Shown here one piece after another: positions 42,212 through 54,149 of a stretch of 64,000 bases of DNA (position 1 is the stretch's first letter; every line of letters begins with the position of its first letter). Origin of the DNA: Hyphomonadaceae bacterium (GTDB taxonomy: Bacteria > Pseudomonadota > Alphaproteobacteria > Caulobacterales > Hyphomonadaceae); contig JALHLR010000010.1 of assembly GCA_022844475.1 (NCBI GenBank), positions 18,977 through 82,976 of the forward strand, given 5' to 3'. The translations under genes and the position numbers were made by a program. The notes under the pieces were generated by a model. The model searched no databases and was not told where the DNA came from. It saw nothing but the letters and a program-made list of their open reading frames with translations.

Positions 42212-44230
42212 TTACTTCGTGTGCTCGGACTTCACGCCCAGGTCCTTGATGATCTGGGATGGCGTCGAAGAGCCCATCATTGCGCCCGTCATGACCGTCT
42301 CGAAGCTGGAGAACGGCATGGGTTTCGCCGGCTGGATCGCGAGACGAAGCTTGCCACCGAGTTCCAGGAAGGAGGCGATCGGGTTGAGCAGGCCAGGGAT
42401 TTCCGGAATGTCCTGGCTGACCGCAGCCGCCATCGTCTTCAGACCACTGGAGGCCATCACGCGGACATTCTCCGACGTCATCGGCTCGGCGCCCATGCCC
42501 ATGACAGGAGCGAAGTCGCCCATCAGGCCATAGATCTTCGGCAGTCCGCCCTTGTCCTCGATGTTGAACTCGATGAGCTTCAGGGAGGTGCTGGTATTGA
42601 AGACGTTCGCGAGAGCTTCCTGGTCGGTCGATTCGATGTTGTCGGGGATCAGGTCGGACACCGCCTTGAAGCTGGGGAAGCCGCCTTCATACTTGGTGCT
42701 GAACTTGAGCAGGTCCTTGCCATCGAAGCCAAGGTCGAGCTTGGCATCGCCATTGCCCGCATTCCAGTTCCAGCCGAAATTGTAGTCGCCCGCGATCTTG
42801 GACAGGCCATTCTTGTTCAGCGTGGCGAGCATCTGTTGCATCTCGGCGTTCTGGGCGGCCGCCTGTTCTGCGTAGAACGGGTCATCGCCCATGTCGCCCA
42901 TCATGGCGGAGCTGGCTTGCTGCGCGTATTCGATCAAGCCGCCGACGTCGATCGACATGCCTTTGCCGCTCGCGGCAAGCTTGGTCGGGATGAACCAGTG
43001 CCAGCCCGTGCCATCGAAAATCGATTCAGCGACTGTGTAGAACTCCTTGCCGCCAAGCTTGAAGCTTTCGGACTCACTGCGCCAGAGGCCGAGGCTCATG
43101 AGATTGGTCTCTGTGCGCGGCGGGACAATGCCCTTGGCGAGGAAGTCCATCACCTTGCCGAGGCGGAAGTCCTTGATGGTGTAAAGATCGACGGCATAGG
43201 TCATGTCCATCGGCATGCCCATGCTGGAGCCCGTCGATGTGTAAGCCAGTCCGCGCATATACATCGCGTCGGTGTCGCCGCCGCGCATGCCGCGCGCGCC
43301 GAATGACTTGACCGCCAGGTCGGTCGACATGGTCTCGCCGAACTGCGTCATCCCCATGACGCCTTTGATGTCGAAATAGGCGGCGGTATCGATGCCGAAC
43401 GACTGGTTGACGGCGGCGAACATCTGCAGCACCGACATGAACGACGCCATCGGATCATCCGCACTTGCTGCAGCGGCAGGCGCCGGGGCGGCCTGGTAGG
43501 GCTTCAGGACGATGTCGTCGATGATGATGCGGCCGACCGAGAAATCATAACGGTCGAACGTCGTGGCGAACGTCGCAGAGAAGTCATCGTTCGGGAAACC
43601 AAGCTCGGGTTCGATGGTCGGGGGCCAGCCCTCGGGCGCAGCAGCGACCGGATCGGTCGGCTGGAATTTCAGCGGGTTGGCGGGCTCGGCCGGAAGGACG
43701 TCCTGCGCGGGCGGCAGGTCTTCCGGGAAGGCGCCATCGGTGAAGCCGTCATAGACGTCGCCCATCATGCCGTTCATCAGACTGGCGAGGCCGAAGGCGG
43801 ATACATTCTTCGCGTCGATACGGCGGGCGAGTGGTCCGGATTCAGTCAGGCGCTGGCCGGTGAGGCGCGCCTTCAGGAGATCCACGTCGAGATCATAGAG
43901 GCGTAGCTCGTCGATGCTGACGCCAACTTCGGTGTTGTCCTTCGGCGTCACTTTCACAGCCGTGAGGAGTGTCGAACCGGTCGCGGCGTCGAACGTGAGC
44001 CCGCCCCAGCTGACAGCCACTTCTGCCGGAAGGGCTGCCCGCAGCGACTCGATGTCGGCCGCGGCAGTCGCCGTGCCTTTGAACGTTTCGCCAGCGAGCT
44101 TTGTGACGTGCGCTTCAACGGACTTGGGATCGACATCGATCGCACCGATCGCGCCGGAGCCGCCCTGGCTGCAGGCGGCAAGCCCAAACCCGAGAACTGT
44201 AGCGAATGCCAGTGTGCGAAGCTTACGCAT
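42212..44230 (-). CDS. Large hypothetical lipoprotein (672 aa)
   Basis: Signal with lipobox LAAC (VLGFGLAACSQGG, Cys20), so it is probably outer-membrane anchored. The mature protein alternates beta-rich segments (VAVSWGGLTFDAATGSTLL and ELRLYDLDVDLLKARL) and carries an Ala/Pro-rich linker (QAAPAPAAAASADDPMAS, around 245). Many Asp/Gly/Met residues; no catalytic motif is obvious. Repeated strand-like units suggest an elongated beta-fold (AsmA- or OmpA-independent). I do not recognise the family. It is the first gene of a likely unit with gluQ and the EamA gene; tadD lies upstream, 115 bases away. Confidence 0.8.
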   Translation of the reverse strand: MRKLRTLAFATVLGFGLAACSQGGSGAIGAIDVDPKSVEAHVTKLAGETFKGTATAAADIESLRAALPAEVAVSWGGLTFDAATGSTLLTAVKVTPKDNTEVGVSIDELRLYDLDVDLLKARLTGQRLTESGPLARRIDAKNVSAFGLASLMNGMMGDVYDGFTDGAFPEDLPPAQDVLPAEPANPLKFQPTDPVAAAPEGWPPTIEPELGFPNDDFSATFATTFDRYDFSVGRIIIDDIVLKPYQAAPAPAAAASADDPMASFMSVLQMFAAVNQSFGIDTAAYFDIKGVMGMTQFGETMSTDLAVKSFGARGMRGGDTDAMYMRGLAYTSTGSSMGMPMDMTYAVDLYTIKDFRLGKVMDFLAKGIVPPRTETNLMSLGLWRSESESFKLGGKEFYTVAESIFDGTGWHWFIPTKLAASGKGMSIDVGGLIEYAQQASSAMMGDMGDDPFYAEQAAAQNAEMQQMLATLNKNGLSKIAGDYNFGWNWNAGNGDAKLDLGFDGKDLLKFSTKYEGGFPSFKAVSDLIPDNIESTDQEALANVFNTSTSLKLIEFNIEDKGGLPKIYGLMGDFAPVMGMGAEPMTSENVRVMASSGLKTMAAAVSQDIPEIPGLLNPIASFLELGGKLRLAIQPAKPMPFSSFETVMTGAMMGSSTPSQIIKDLGVKSEHTK

Positions 44231-44345
44231 GTCGAAGACCCTCCATCCTGCACGGACAGATAGCGGGTCTCGCCTGCACTGGCGAGCGCCGCCGGCGGCA
44301 AAGTCAGCGGATTATTTTGCTGTTACTTGGTTACCGCAGTCGGGG

Positions 44346-45164
44346 TCAGTTCTCGGAGCCGCGAAGGGTTTCCCAGGAGCGCGACGGGTTGAGGAGGCTA
44401 CGGAAGTATTCCCGGTTTGCCGCGATCAGGGCGGGCGGAAGGTCGGTTGCTGCGACCTGTTCGACCTCTTCGAACTTGCCTTGAACGCCGAGCGCCATGA
44501 CGAGGTTCTGGGTGATACGGCTGTCAGCGTCGGGCAGGGCGGCCGCCTGGCGCAGCGTCTGCTCGGCGAGGCCGGGCTTTCCTTCGAGGATGTAGGAAAG
44601 TCCCAGGTTAGACAGGATTTTGGGGTTGTCCGGTGAAATCGCGAGGGCGCGGCGGTAATAGTCCTGGGCAGCGCTATGCTGGTCGAGCGTGTCGAGGGTG
44701 ACGCCGATGATCGAGAGCAGGCGCCAGTCCTTGCCGCCTTCGGCTTCCGCGCGGGCGAGGGCGTAGGCGGCGTCGTCCGCCTTGCCGATGTCTAGCGAGG
44801 CCTGGGCGTAGATCATCGTCATCTCGACATCGCCCTGCTTCAGCGTCAGGGCCTGCTGGGCCACTTCGGCCGCGCGCGGGGCCGAGCCGATGGCGCGCAG
44901 GACGCGGGCGTATTTCAGCGAGGCTTCGTATTCGTTGGGGTTTTTCTCGTATTCGGCGCCCCAGAAGCGCGCCTGGGTCAGAAGGTCCTGCTTGTCCGCC
45001 ATGGCGCGGTCTGCCTGGGTGGCGGGCAGGATCGGGCTGACCGCGGAATCGACCAGCGCCAGTTCCGCGGGGGTCTGGGGAGCGGCCGTGATGCAGCCGG
45101 TAAGCAGGGCGGCGAGACTAGCGGTCGCGATCAGACGGGTGACAGGCTTGCTGGTGGCAGACAT
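44346..45164 (-). CDS. tadD: TadD-like TPR lipoprotein of the Tad pilus
   Basis: 272 residues from ATG 45164; a TTG two codons earlier also opens the frame. A lipobox LLTGC (AALLTGCITA) is followed by TPR repeats visible in EYEKNPNEYEASLKYARVLR, DYYRRALAISPDNPKILSNL and YILEGKPGLAEQTLRQAAAL. TadD is the lipoprotein that helps assemble the Tad secretin. It is 23 kb from the main cpa/tad operon, an unusual split. Similarity to TadD is clear in layout but not proven. Confidence 0.82.
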   Translation of the reverse strand: MSATSKPVTRLIATASLAALLTGCITAAPQTPAELALVDSAVSPILPATQADRAMADKQDLLTQARFWGAEYEKNPNEYEASLKYARVLRAIGSAPRAAEVAQQALTLKQGDVEMTMIYAQASLDIGKADDAAYALARAEAEGGKDWRLLSIIGVTLDTLDQHSAAQDYYRRALAISPDNPKILSNLGLSYILEGKPGLAEQTLRQAAALPDADSRITQNLVMALGVQGKFEEVEQVAATDLPPALIAANREYFRSLLNPSRSWETLRGSEN

Positions 45165-45259
45165 GGGCAATCCCCGGATATATTACCGGAACCTTGCTGC
45201 GCGCCGGATCAATGAACCGTTAAAGCGGCGCGCCAGACCTGCAGCGTACGGACATTACA

Positions 45260-46618
45260 ATGCATCCTGCCTTCCACGCCCATCCCGACACCGCCATTCC
45301 GCTGGTGCTTCTGGCCGCAAAGGGGCTCGGGCCGTGGACCAGGGAGCAGCCGGACCGGGTGAAGCGGCTGGTGGATGCTGCCGCGTTCCGGGGGGATGCG
45401 GGGCGGACGCTGCTGCTGCATGATTCGGAGGGCGGGCTGGAGCGGGTTCTGGTCGGGTTGGGCGAGGGTGGGGACGGGTTTGTGCTTGCGAGCCTGCCGG
45501 GCAGCCTCCCTGCGGGAGACTACCGGCTGAGCGAGGTTCCGGCCGGGCTGGATGGCGAGACCCTGGCGCTGGGGTGGGCGGACGGAGCTTACCGTTTCAC
45601 GAAATACAAGACGGGCGAGAAGCCGCGCCGGTTGATGCTTCCCGAGAGCCTCGATGCCGTTGAGGTGCAGCGGCAGGCGGAGGCGATCGACTGGCTACGC
45701 GACCTTGTGAACACGCCGCCTTGCGACATGGGGCCCGTGGAGATCACTTCGGAGGCACAGGCGCTGGCGGCTGAATTCGGCGCGAGCATCGAGATCACTG
45801 AGGGCGAGGCGCTCGAGCACGGTTACCCGATGGTCCACGCGGTCGGCAAGGGCGCGGCCCAGGCGCCCCGGCACATCGAGATCCAGTGGGGCCGGATGAG
45901 CGATCCGAAGATCGCCATTGTCGGCAAAGGCGTGGCGTTCGACACTGGAGGGCTAAACATAAAGACAGCCGGCATGGGGCTGATGAAGAAGGATATGGGC
46001 GGGGCGGCCCATGCGCTGGCTCTTTCTCGGATGATCATGAGCGCGGGACTGCCGGTGCGGCTGGTGTGCTGCGTGCCGGCGGTCGAGAACGCGATCGGGC
46101 CGAATGCGTTCAGGCCATCCGACATCCTGAAATCGCGGAAGGGACTGACGGTCGAGGTTGAAGACACCGACGCAGAGGGCCGGCTGATCCTTGCCGATGC
46201 TCTTGCGCGCGCGAGCGAGCATGGGCCGGAACTGATCATCGATTTTGCGACGCTGACCGGCGCTGCCCGTGTGGCGCTGGGGCCTGATCTCGCGCCGCTT
46301 TACACGGACGATGAACAACTGGCGACTGACCTTGCCGACGCGTCGAGAGAGGCGGGCGATCCGGTCTGGCGGATGCCGTTGTGGGCGGGATATGAGGGTG
46401 GACTGAAGTCGCCGATCGCCGACATGAAGAATCTTGGCGACGGGCCGATGGGAGGTTCCATCACGGCGGCGCTGTTCCTAAAAGCTTTTGTGAACGCGCC
46501 GAGCTGGGCGCATTTTGATATCTGGGCCTGGCGACCCGCTAGATATGGACGTCCGGCGGGGGCGGCAGCGTGCGGGTTGCGGGCAGTCTGGGCAATGTTG
46601 AAAAAACGATACGCGTGA
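45260..46618 (+). CDS. Leucyl aminopeptidase, M17 family
   Basis: 452 residues. A Zn/Mn-dependent exopeptidase that removes N-terminal residues from peptides. The C-terminal catalytic domain shows IVGKGVAFDTGGLNIK, the lysine-rich MKKDMGGAAH stretch and the M17 signature EDTDAEGRLIL. The N-terminal domain is diverged, as in PepA-like enzymes that also bind DNA. The gene heads a row with a MarR regulator and an NlpC/P60 peptidase, so it may act in peptide recycling. Confidence 0.94.
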   Translation: MHPAFHAHPDTAIPLVLLAAKGLGPWTREQPDRVKRLVDAAAFRGDAGRTLLLHDSEGGLERVLVGLGEGGDGFVLASLPGSLPAGDYRLSEVPAGLDGETLALGWADGAYRFTKYKTGEKPRRLMLPESLDAVEVQRQAEAIDWLRDLVNTPPCDMGPVEITSEAQALAAEFGASIEITEGEALEHGYPMVHAVGKGAAQAPRHIEIQWGRMSDPKIAIVGKGVAFDTGGLNIKTAGMGLMKKDMGGAAHALALSRMIMSAGLPVRLVCCVPAVENAIGPNAFRPSDILKSRKGLTVEVEDTDAEGRLILADALARASEHGPELIIDFATLTGAARVALGPDLAPLYTDDEQLATDLADASREAGDPVWRMPLWAGYEGGLKSPIADMKNLGDGPMGGSITAALFLKAFVNAPSWAHFDIWAWRPARYGRPAGAAACGLRAVWAMLKKRYA

Positions 46619-46690
46619 TCGCTTCGTTCCGCTTGCCCCGAGATGAAAAAAGAGCGAGTCTGTCTGTGGGGCCGGCTGAATGGAGCTGTC

Positions 46691-47116
46691 ATGGATCGCG
46701 CGTCCGCCCTTGCCTTGCTTAAAGATGTTCTTGCTGAAACCGTGCGGGCCGATGGCCCGGACCTGAACGTCCGGCAGTCCGCCATTTTGTTGCGGATCTC
46801 GCTTGAACCCGGACCACACACGGTGCGCGGCCTGGCCGAAGCATTGCAACTTGGAAAGCCTGCGGTGAGCCGCGCGCTTGATGCGCTTGAGGGTCTTGGT
46901 TTCGCGACGCGGGTGCCTGATGAGAGCGACCGCCGCAGCGTTCTGGTCCAGAGCACGGCACGGGGACTCGCGGCGCTCGCAGGACTTGGCGATCGGGTGA
47001 TCTCGTGCGAGCGAGCGCTGGCTCAGGGAAAGGCGTCGGCGCAGCTGCAACTTCCGACGCAGTCACGGCCGGGCCTGCTGGCCACGGAGAGTAACTCCAG
47101 TTCGCATGCCGCCTGA
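46691..47116 (+). CDS. MarR-family transcriptional regulator
   Basis: 141 residues from ATG 46691 (GGAG five bases upstream); ATG 46643 is an in-frame alternative. The winged helix-turn-helix is in TVRGLAEALQLGKPAVSRAL and the wing DESDRRSVLVQSTARGL is the MarR signature with Asp-Arg-Arg. The gene overlaps the following NlpC/P60 gene by 11 bases (47106-47116), so the two are translated together; it may regulate its own unit. Confidence 0.88.
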   Translation: MDRASALALLKDVLAETVRADGPDLNVRQSAILLRISLEPGPHTVRGLAEALQLGKPAVSRALDALEGLGFATRVPDESDRRSVLVQSTARGLAALAGLGDRVISCERALAQGKASAQLQLPTQSRPGLLATESNSSSHAA

Positions 47117-47924
47117 CCGCTGGTCGACAGACCCTCGACTCAATCCGAAACCCGTGACCGGCGGCGGCGAGCGCATGCGCGTTGCTGCCGGGTCCGCAGC
47201 CTTGCGGCGGGAGCCGTACGGATCCGCCGAGCAGGTGAACCAGTCGTTGTTCGGCGAGCCAGTGCGCGCTCTCCAAACGGATGGCGAGTGGGCTTATGTC
47301 CAGCTCGGGCTCGATCACTATGTCGGGTGGATGCGGCTGGCCTCGCTGCAGCCGGCGGGCAGGGATGCGACGCATCGTGTACGGGTGCTGCGGACCTTCA
47401 TCTACGAGAAGCCGGACATGAAGAGTCGGCCGATGCGCCATGCGTCGATGAATGCACGGATGGCGCTGGAGGAGACGTCTGGGAATTTCGTGCGCATCGA
47501 GGGATCGGGCTGGGTGTTCGCCCGGCATGTGTCGCCGCTCAACGACACGGAGACCGACTTCGTCGGTGTAGCGCAGAAGTTTGTCGGGGCGCCGTACCTC
47601 TGGGGCGGGCGCGAGAGTGCGGGGATAGATTGTTCGGGCCTGGTGCAGATCTCACTGCAGGCGACCGGGATTTTTCCGCTGCGCGATTCGGACATGCAGG
47701 AACAGACGCTGGGTTTGCCGCATCAGCCGGACGCAGAGTTCACCAACATGGAACGCGGCGATCTCGTTTTCTGGAGAGGGCATGTGGGGATCATGTGCTC
47801 GCCAACCATGCTGCTGCATTCGAGCGCGCGCGACATGCATTGCGAGATCGAGCCGCTGGCGCAGGCGGTCGATCGCATACGCCCGATTGCGGGCGAAGTG
47901 CGCAGCGTGCGGCGCTTCGGGTAG
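47106..47924 (+). CDS. NlpC/P60 (C40) peptidase with SH3-like N-terminal domains
   Basis: 272 residues. Two SH3-like segments (about 22-145, AALRREPYGSAEQVNQSLFG) precede the peptidase. The catalytic residues are Cys176 (IDCSGLVQ), His226 (GHVGIM) and His238 (LLHSSARD). Such enzymes cut D-Glu/mDAP bonds in cell-wall peptides. There is no signal peptide, so it is probably cytoplasmic, acting on recycled muropeptides next to an aminopeptidase. It overlaps the MarR gene by 11 bases. Confidence 0.92.
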   Translation: MPPDRWSTDPRLNPKPVTGGGERMRVAAGSAALRREPYGSAEQVNQSLFGEPVRALQTDGEWAYVQLGLDHYVGWMRLASLQPAGRDATHRVRVLRTFIYEKPDMKSRPMRHASMNARMALEETSGNFVRIEGSGWVFARHVSPLNDTETDFVGVAQKFVGAPYLWGGRESAGIDCSGLVQISLQATGIFPLRDSDMQEQTLGLPHQPDAEFTNMERGDLVFWRGHVGIMCSPTMLLHSSARDMHCEIEPLAQAVDRIRPIAGEVRSVRRFG

Positions 47925-48368
47925 GCCGGGGACGCTCACTCCGGCAGGTGTGGTTGCGTTCCTGAAGGTGGATGCCGGACGTCGCCGTGGGCAGGGCTGA
48001 GGTTTCGGACCGCGTCTCCCAATCACGCAGTCCTTGTCTCCACCGCATCTGAAGCGTTGTGCGGGCGCCTTGAGCGAGGCTTGCGAAAACGCGCAGCACC
48101 ACCTCCGGCAAAGGCTGGATGATCGGAGGGTTGCCTGAGCCGTGTGTGCGGCTTCGTGCTCGTGTCATGGGCGCGATTGTACGGCCGCAAATGACACTGC
48201 CCCATCTGGCGCCATCGTTCCTCCCAAGTTTTTGGGCGAAGTGGTTGAAGGGATTGGCGTTCGGCTCCGGGCATCCCCCAAACGCGAACAGCGCTTTTCC
48301 CCCAATCCGACATTCCGGAGTGGCCCGGCTGGTGCATGGCGTGGGGTTGATTTTCGAGGGCTTGGTTA
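47925..48368. other. 444-base gap without a recognisable gene
   Basis: Open frames on both strands here (for example 48023-48337 minus and 48119-48385 plus) lack family features and good ribosome sites. Composition is similar to the surroundings. It has no long hairpin or T-run. It may hold a decayed remnant or an interspersed repeat, and it must contain the start region of the methyltransferase gene. Confidence 0.45.
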
Positions 48369-49121
48369 ATGGACGTTTCGATTGATCGTATCGGGCGCGA
48401 GCGGGCGTTTCATGATGCGCGCTTTGCGGGCGGCGAGGATGATCGTTCGGTGCAGATGAAATACTATGTCGCGCTGAAGCCCTGCTTCGACCGCTACGCG
48501 AAGCGCCGCGCTGAACTGGCGAAGGGCGCGGTGGTGCTGGAGTATGGCTGCGCGCATGGGGGCAATGCGATAGCGTTGTCGGACGTGGCCAAGCGCGTTG
48601 AGGGCATCGACATTTCGAAAGAAGCGGTGGACGCGGGCAACGCGGAGATTGCACGGCGCGGCATCGCGAATGTGAGGCTGTCGGTGCAGAATGCCGAGGC
48701 GATGGACTTTGCCGATGGCACGTTCGACTTCGTGTACGGCTCGGGGATCCTGCATCACCTCGACTATGTGAAGGCGATGGCGGAGCTGCGGCGCGTGCTG
48801 AAGCCGGGCGGGGTGGTGCTGTTCACCGAGCCGCTGGGCCATAACCCGGCGATCGAGTTCTATCGCAAGCGGACGCCCGAGGCGCGCACGCCGGATGAGC
48901 ATCCGCTGCTGGTTTCCGATTTCCAAAAATTCGATGCGACGTTCGAGCGTACGGATGTGCGGCTGTATGGTCTGACGTCGCTCGGGGCGGTGCTGTTTCG
49001 CAGGACGCCGCTGCTGGGTCTGGTGCGTGGCCTTGGATCGGCGGTGGATGCGGCTTTGCTGCGCGTGCCGGGACTGAAATGGTGGGCCTGGTACGCGTTG
49101 ATGGAAGGGAAAAAGGCGTAG
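48369..49121 (+). CDS. SAM-dependent methyltransferase, class I
   Basis: 250 residues. Motif I reads VLEYGCAHGGNAIAL, then the acidic end of strand 2 in EGIDISKEAVDAG, motif II VQNAEAMDFADGTFDFV and motif III near LRRVLKPGGVVLFTEP. This is the UbiE/Methyltransf_11 type. The C-terminal helices (LGLVRGLGSAVDAALLRVPG) are amphipathic and may associate with membranes. The substrate is unknown. ATG 48369 is taken as the start; no strong ribosome site is visible. Confidence 0.88.
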   Translation: MDVSIDRIGRERAFHDARFAGGEDDRSVQMKYYVALKPCFDRYAKRRAELAKGAVVLEYGCAHGGNAIALSDVAKRVEGIDISKEAVDAGNAEIARRGIANVRLSVQNAEAMDFADGTFDFVYGSGILHHLDYVKAMAELRRVLKPGGVVLFTEPLGHNPAIEFYRKRTPEARTPDEHPLLVSDFQKFDATFERTDVRLYGLTSLGAVLFRRTPLLGLVRGLGSAVDAALLRVPGLKWWAWYALMEGKKA

Positions 49122-49229
49122 GCCCTCGTCTATGCCTTGATCTGTGACAACCGATGCCCGTCATGTTCGTGTACAGACGGTGTCAGGCCTCGTGTGCGAT
49201 GTATGCCATGGAGTCGGGGAGTCAGGTCC

Positions 49230-49508
49230 GTGGGGCTGCAGCGCGAAACCGCCATTCGCTATCTGACGGCGCAGGTCGCCAAATACCGTGCCGACCTTGC
49301 GATGTGGCGGCGTAACCAGAAGCAAGTTGGCGCGGCGCTGGCGCAGAGCATGATTCTGGACCCTCTGCAGGCGCTGATCGACGATGGAACCCAGATGCTC
49401 GCCCGCCTGCGGCGCAGCCAGGCGCCGCCTGCAAGAGGGCTCTCCACCCTTGACCAGGACGAGCAGGTGGAGGCGGAGGGTGCAGGAGGCCAAGCAGGTC
49501 CGGTTTGA
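49230..49508 (+). CDS. Hypothetical small protein, helical
   Basis: 92 residues from GTG 49230, with GGGGAG about nine bases upstream. The sequence (RETAIRYLTAQVAKYRADLA, then QMLARLRRSQAPPARG) is charged and helix-prone, which suggests a real but unknown protein. A minus-strand frame (49161-49493) overlaps and cannot be excluded. It lies between the methyltransferase and dnaG. Confidence 0.4.
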   Translation: MGLQRETAIRYLTAQVAKYRADLAMWRRNQKQVGAALAQSMILDPLQALIDDGTQMLARLRRSQAPPARGLSTLDQDEQVEAEGAGGQAGPV

Positions 49509-49558
49509 GGTCGCCCCTACAGAGTCGCCTGTTTACAGGGCTTTGGCAGTGCGCAGCT

Positions 49559-49595
49559 TGATTCCCGCGAATCAGCGCACAATTCACTGTATAAT
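49559..49595 (+). promoter_or_regulatory. Palindrome and -10 element upstream of dnaG
   Basis: TGATTC-CCGC-GAATCA (49559-49574) is a perfect 6-bp inverted repeat, followed 15 bases later by TATAAT (49590-49595). It would overlap the -35 position (49567-49572) of a sigma-70 promoter about 85 bases before dnaG. Such a site could control the dnaG-rpoD unit. Confidence 0.4.
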
Positions 49596-49678
49596 CGTCC
49601 ACAGGATCGGTCTGCCGGTTGCTGGCGCAATGTGCGCCCGGCGGCTAGCGGCGGTTCGTGGCCAGAGCCAGGGTAGCG

Positions 49679-51607
49679 ATGCGGTTCCCGGAGGAGTTTC
49701 TCAACGAGCTGAAGTCGCGCGTGCGGCTGTCGGACGTTGTCGGGAAAAAGGTGGCGCTGAAGAAGCGCGGCAAGGACTGGGTGGGGCTGTCGCCCTTCTC
49801 GTCGGAGAAGACGCCGAGCTTCTACGTCCATGACGATCGCGGCTTCTACAAATGCTTTTCAACGCAGAAGTCGGGCGATGCGATCACCTTCCTGATGGAG
49901 ACGGAGCGGCTCACGTTTGCGGAGTCCGTCGAGAAGCTGGCGCGGGACTACGGGCTGGAGCTGCCCAAGCAGACCGCTGAGGAAGAGCGGCAGTATCGCC
50001 GCAAGACCACGCTGATCGAATGGGTTGAGAAGGCTTGCCTGTTCTTCGAGGACCAGTTGCGCAAGCCTGCCGGAGCTGCGGCGCGGGAGTATCTCGAGAA
50101 GCGCGGATTCGGGCCAGAGGCCTGGAAGCGGCATCGGATGGGCTTTGCGCCGGATGGGTGGCGCATGCTGCTGGACCTGCTGACGAAAGAGGGCGCGTCT
50201 GTCGAGGAGCTGATCGAGGCGGGGCTGGTGGTGCAACCGGAAGAAGGCGCCAACGGCAAGTCGCGTCAGCCCTGGGACCGGTTCAGGAACCGGGTGATCT
50301 TCCCGATCACCGACCATTCGGAGCGGGTGATCGCGTTTGGCGCGCGCACACTCGAGCCGGACGGGAAGCCGAAATACCTCAACTCCTCGGACTCGCCGCT
50401 CTTCCACAAGGGGCGGACGCTGTATCGCTACATGGCAGCGCGCGAGGCGATGGCGGCAATCAAGGAGGGGCCTCTTTCGCGGGGCCTGATCGTCACCGAA
50501 GGCTATGTCGATGCGATCGCGCTGGCGGAGGCGGGCATCGGGTCGGCCGTGGCGCCTCTGGGCACGGCGCTGACCGAAGAGCAGCTGGAGCTGCTGTGGC
50601 GGGCGGGGCCCGAGCCGATCCTGTGCTTTGACGGGGACGCGGCGGGGGTCAGGGCGGCATGGCGGGCGTGCGACCGGGCGCTCCCGCTGATCGAGCCGGG
50701 CAAGACCCTGTATTTCGTCCTGCTGCCGGACGGGATGGATCCTGACGACGTGGTGAGGGTCCGCGGCGCGGGCGCGATGCGCGAAATGCTGACCAGCGCA
50801 CGGCCGCTGGTGGACCTGCTGTGGATACGGGAGCTGGACGCCGAGCCGCTGGATACGCCTGAGCGGCGGGCCGGGTTCGAAGCGCGGCTTATGGCCGCTG
50901 TGGGTCTGATCAGGCACCCCGGTGTGAAAAAGGCCTATGAGCGCGAGCTGCGCGACCGGCTCTACTGGCACGCCCGCGGTACCCGAAATGGGGCAAATGG
51001 CGGTGGCAGGGGGTCGGGTGCGCCGGGGGCGCCGCTAGGGAAGAAAGGCTTCTCGCCGGGTCCGACGGGCCTCGGCGGCCTGCGCCTCGTGGTGCGGGCG
51101 ATCGAGAGCCCGCGGATGATGGAACAGGCGCCGGAGGCGCTGGCGAAGGCGGTATTCGACGATCCTGACGCGGATGCGATCAGAACCGCAGCCTTTGACG
51201 TCTACAATGGGTCCGAAATGCTTGACCGGACTACTGTTGCGGCCCATCTACGTAGCCTTGGCCGCAAGCGGGCTGTCGAGCTTTTGGAAACCTTCCCTGT
51301 CGGGCAGCCGATGGACCCTTTGTCTAACGAGGGTCGCGACTGGCTTGACGCCATCGGGAGGTTCCATGTGGCCAGGACGCTTGCGGTTGAGGTGCAGGCG
51401 ACGAAACGGGCTGACGAGGAAGGCGTGGAAATCATGAGCGCCGCCCATCAGGCAAGGATCATGCAGAAAGTGATCGAGCGGCGCAGCGCCAGCCGGTCGG
51501 TTGTGGACGAGGCGACTACCTCACCCGCGAGCGACGGCGCGCAGGATCTCAGGAACGCCATCGGTGGGATGGGGGCCGCTATGGAGTCGAAACGCTCTGA
51601 AGACTGA
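49679..51607 (+). CDS. dnaG: DNA primase DnaG with an incomplete zinc-binding domain
   Basis: 642 residues from ATG 49679. Synthesises RNA primers at the replication fork. The N-terminal domain keeps the CHC2 framework ([35 protein letters not shown]) but zinc ligands equivalent to E. coli Cys40, His43 and Cys64 are Ser38, Ser41 and Thr62; only Cys59 remains. The TOPRIM core is intact: [15 protein letters not shown] and [14 protein letters not shown] Gly-rich linker (about 440-455) joins the C-terminal helicase-binding domain. The gene is followed one base later by the rpoD frame. Confidence 0.95.
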   Translation: MRFPEEFLNELKSRVRLSDVVGKKVALKKRGKDWVGLSPFSSEKTPSFYVHDDRGFYKCFSTQKSGDAITFLMETERLTFAESVEKLARDYGLELPKQTAEEERQYRRKTTLIEWVEKACLFFEDQLRKPAGAAAREYLEKRGFGPEAWKRHRMGFAPDGWRMLLDLLTKEGASVEELIEAGLVVQPEEGANGKSRQPWDRFRNRVIFPITDHSERVIAFGARTLEPDGKPKYLNSSDSPLFHKGRTLYRYMAAREAMAAIKEGPLSRGLIVTEGYVDAIALAEAGIGSAVAPLGTALTEEQLELLWRAGPEPILCFDGDAAGVRAAWRACDRALPLIEPGKTLYFVLLPDGMDPDDVVRVRGAGAMREMLTSARPLVDLLWIRELDAEPLDTPERRAGFEARLMAAVGLIRHPGVKKAYERELRDRLYWHARGTRNGANGGGRGSGAPGAPLGKKGFSPGPTGLGGLRLVVRAIESPRMMEQAPEALAKAVFDDPDADAIRTAAFDVYNGSEMLDRTTVAAHLRSLGRKRAVELLETFPVGQPMDPLSNEGRDWLDAIGRFHVARTLAVEVQATKRADEEGVEIMSAAHQARIMQKVIERRSASRSVVDEATTSPASDGAQDLRNAIGGMGAAMESKRSED

Positions 51608-51608
51608 T

Positions 51609-54104
<2,496 letters not shown>

Positions 54105-54109
54105 AACGA

Positions 54110-54140
54110 AAAGGGCGGCCTCGGGCCGCCCTTTCTGCTT
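54110..54140 (+). terminator. Intrinsic terminator after rpoD
   Basis: AAAGGGCGGCC (54110-54120), loop TCG, GGCCGCCCTTT (54124-54134): a perfect 11-bp stem followed by a T-rich stretch (TTTCTGCTT). It begins five bases after the rpoD stop. Confidence 0.85.
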
Positions 54141-54149
54141 CTGGCGCGG

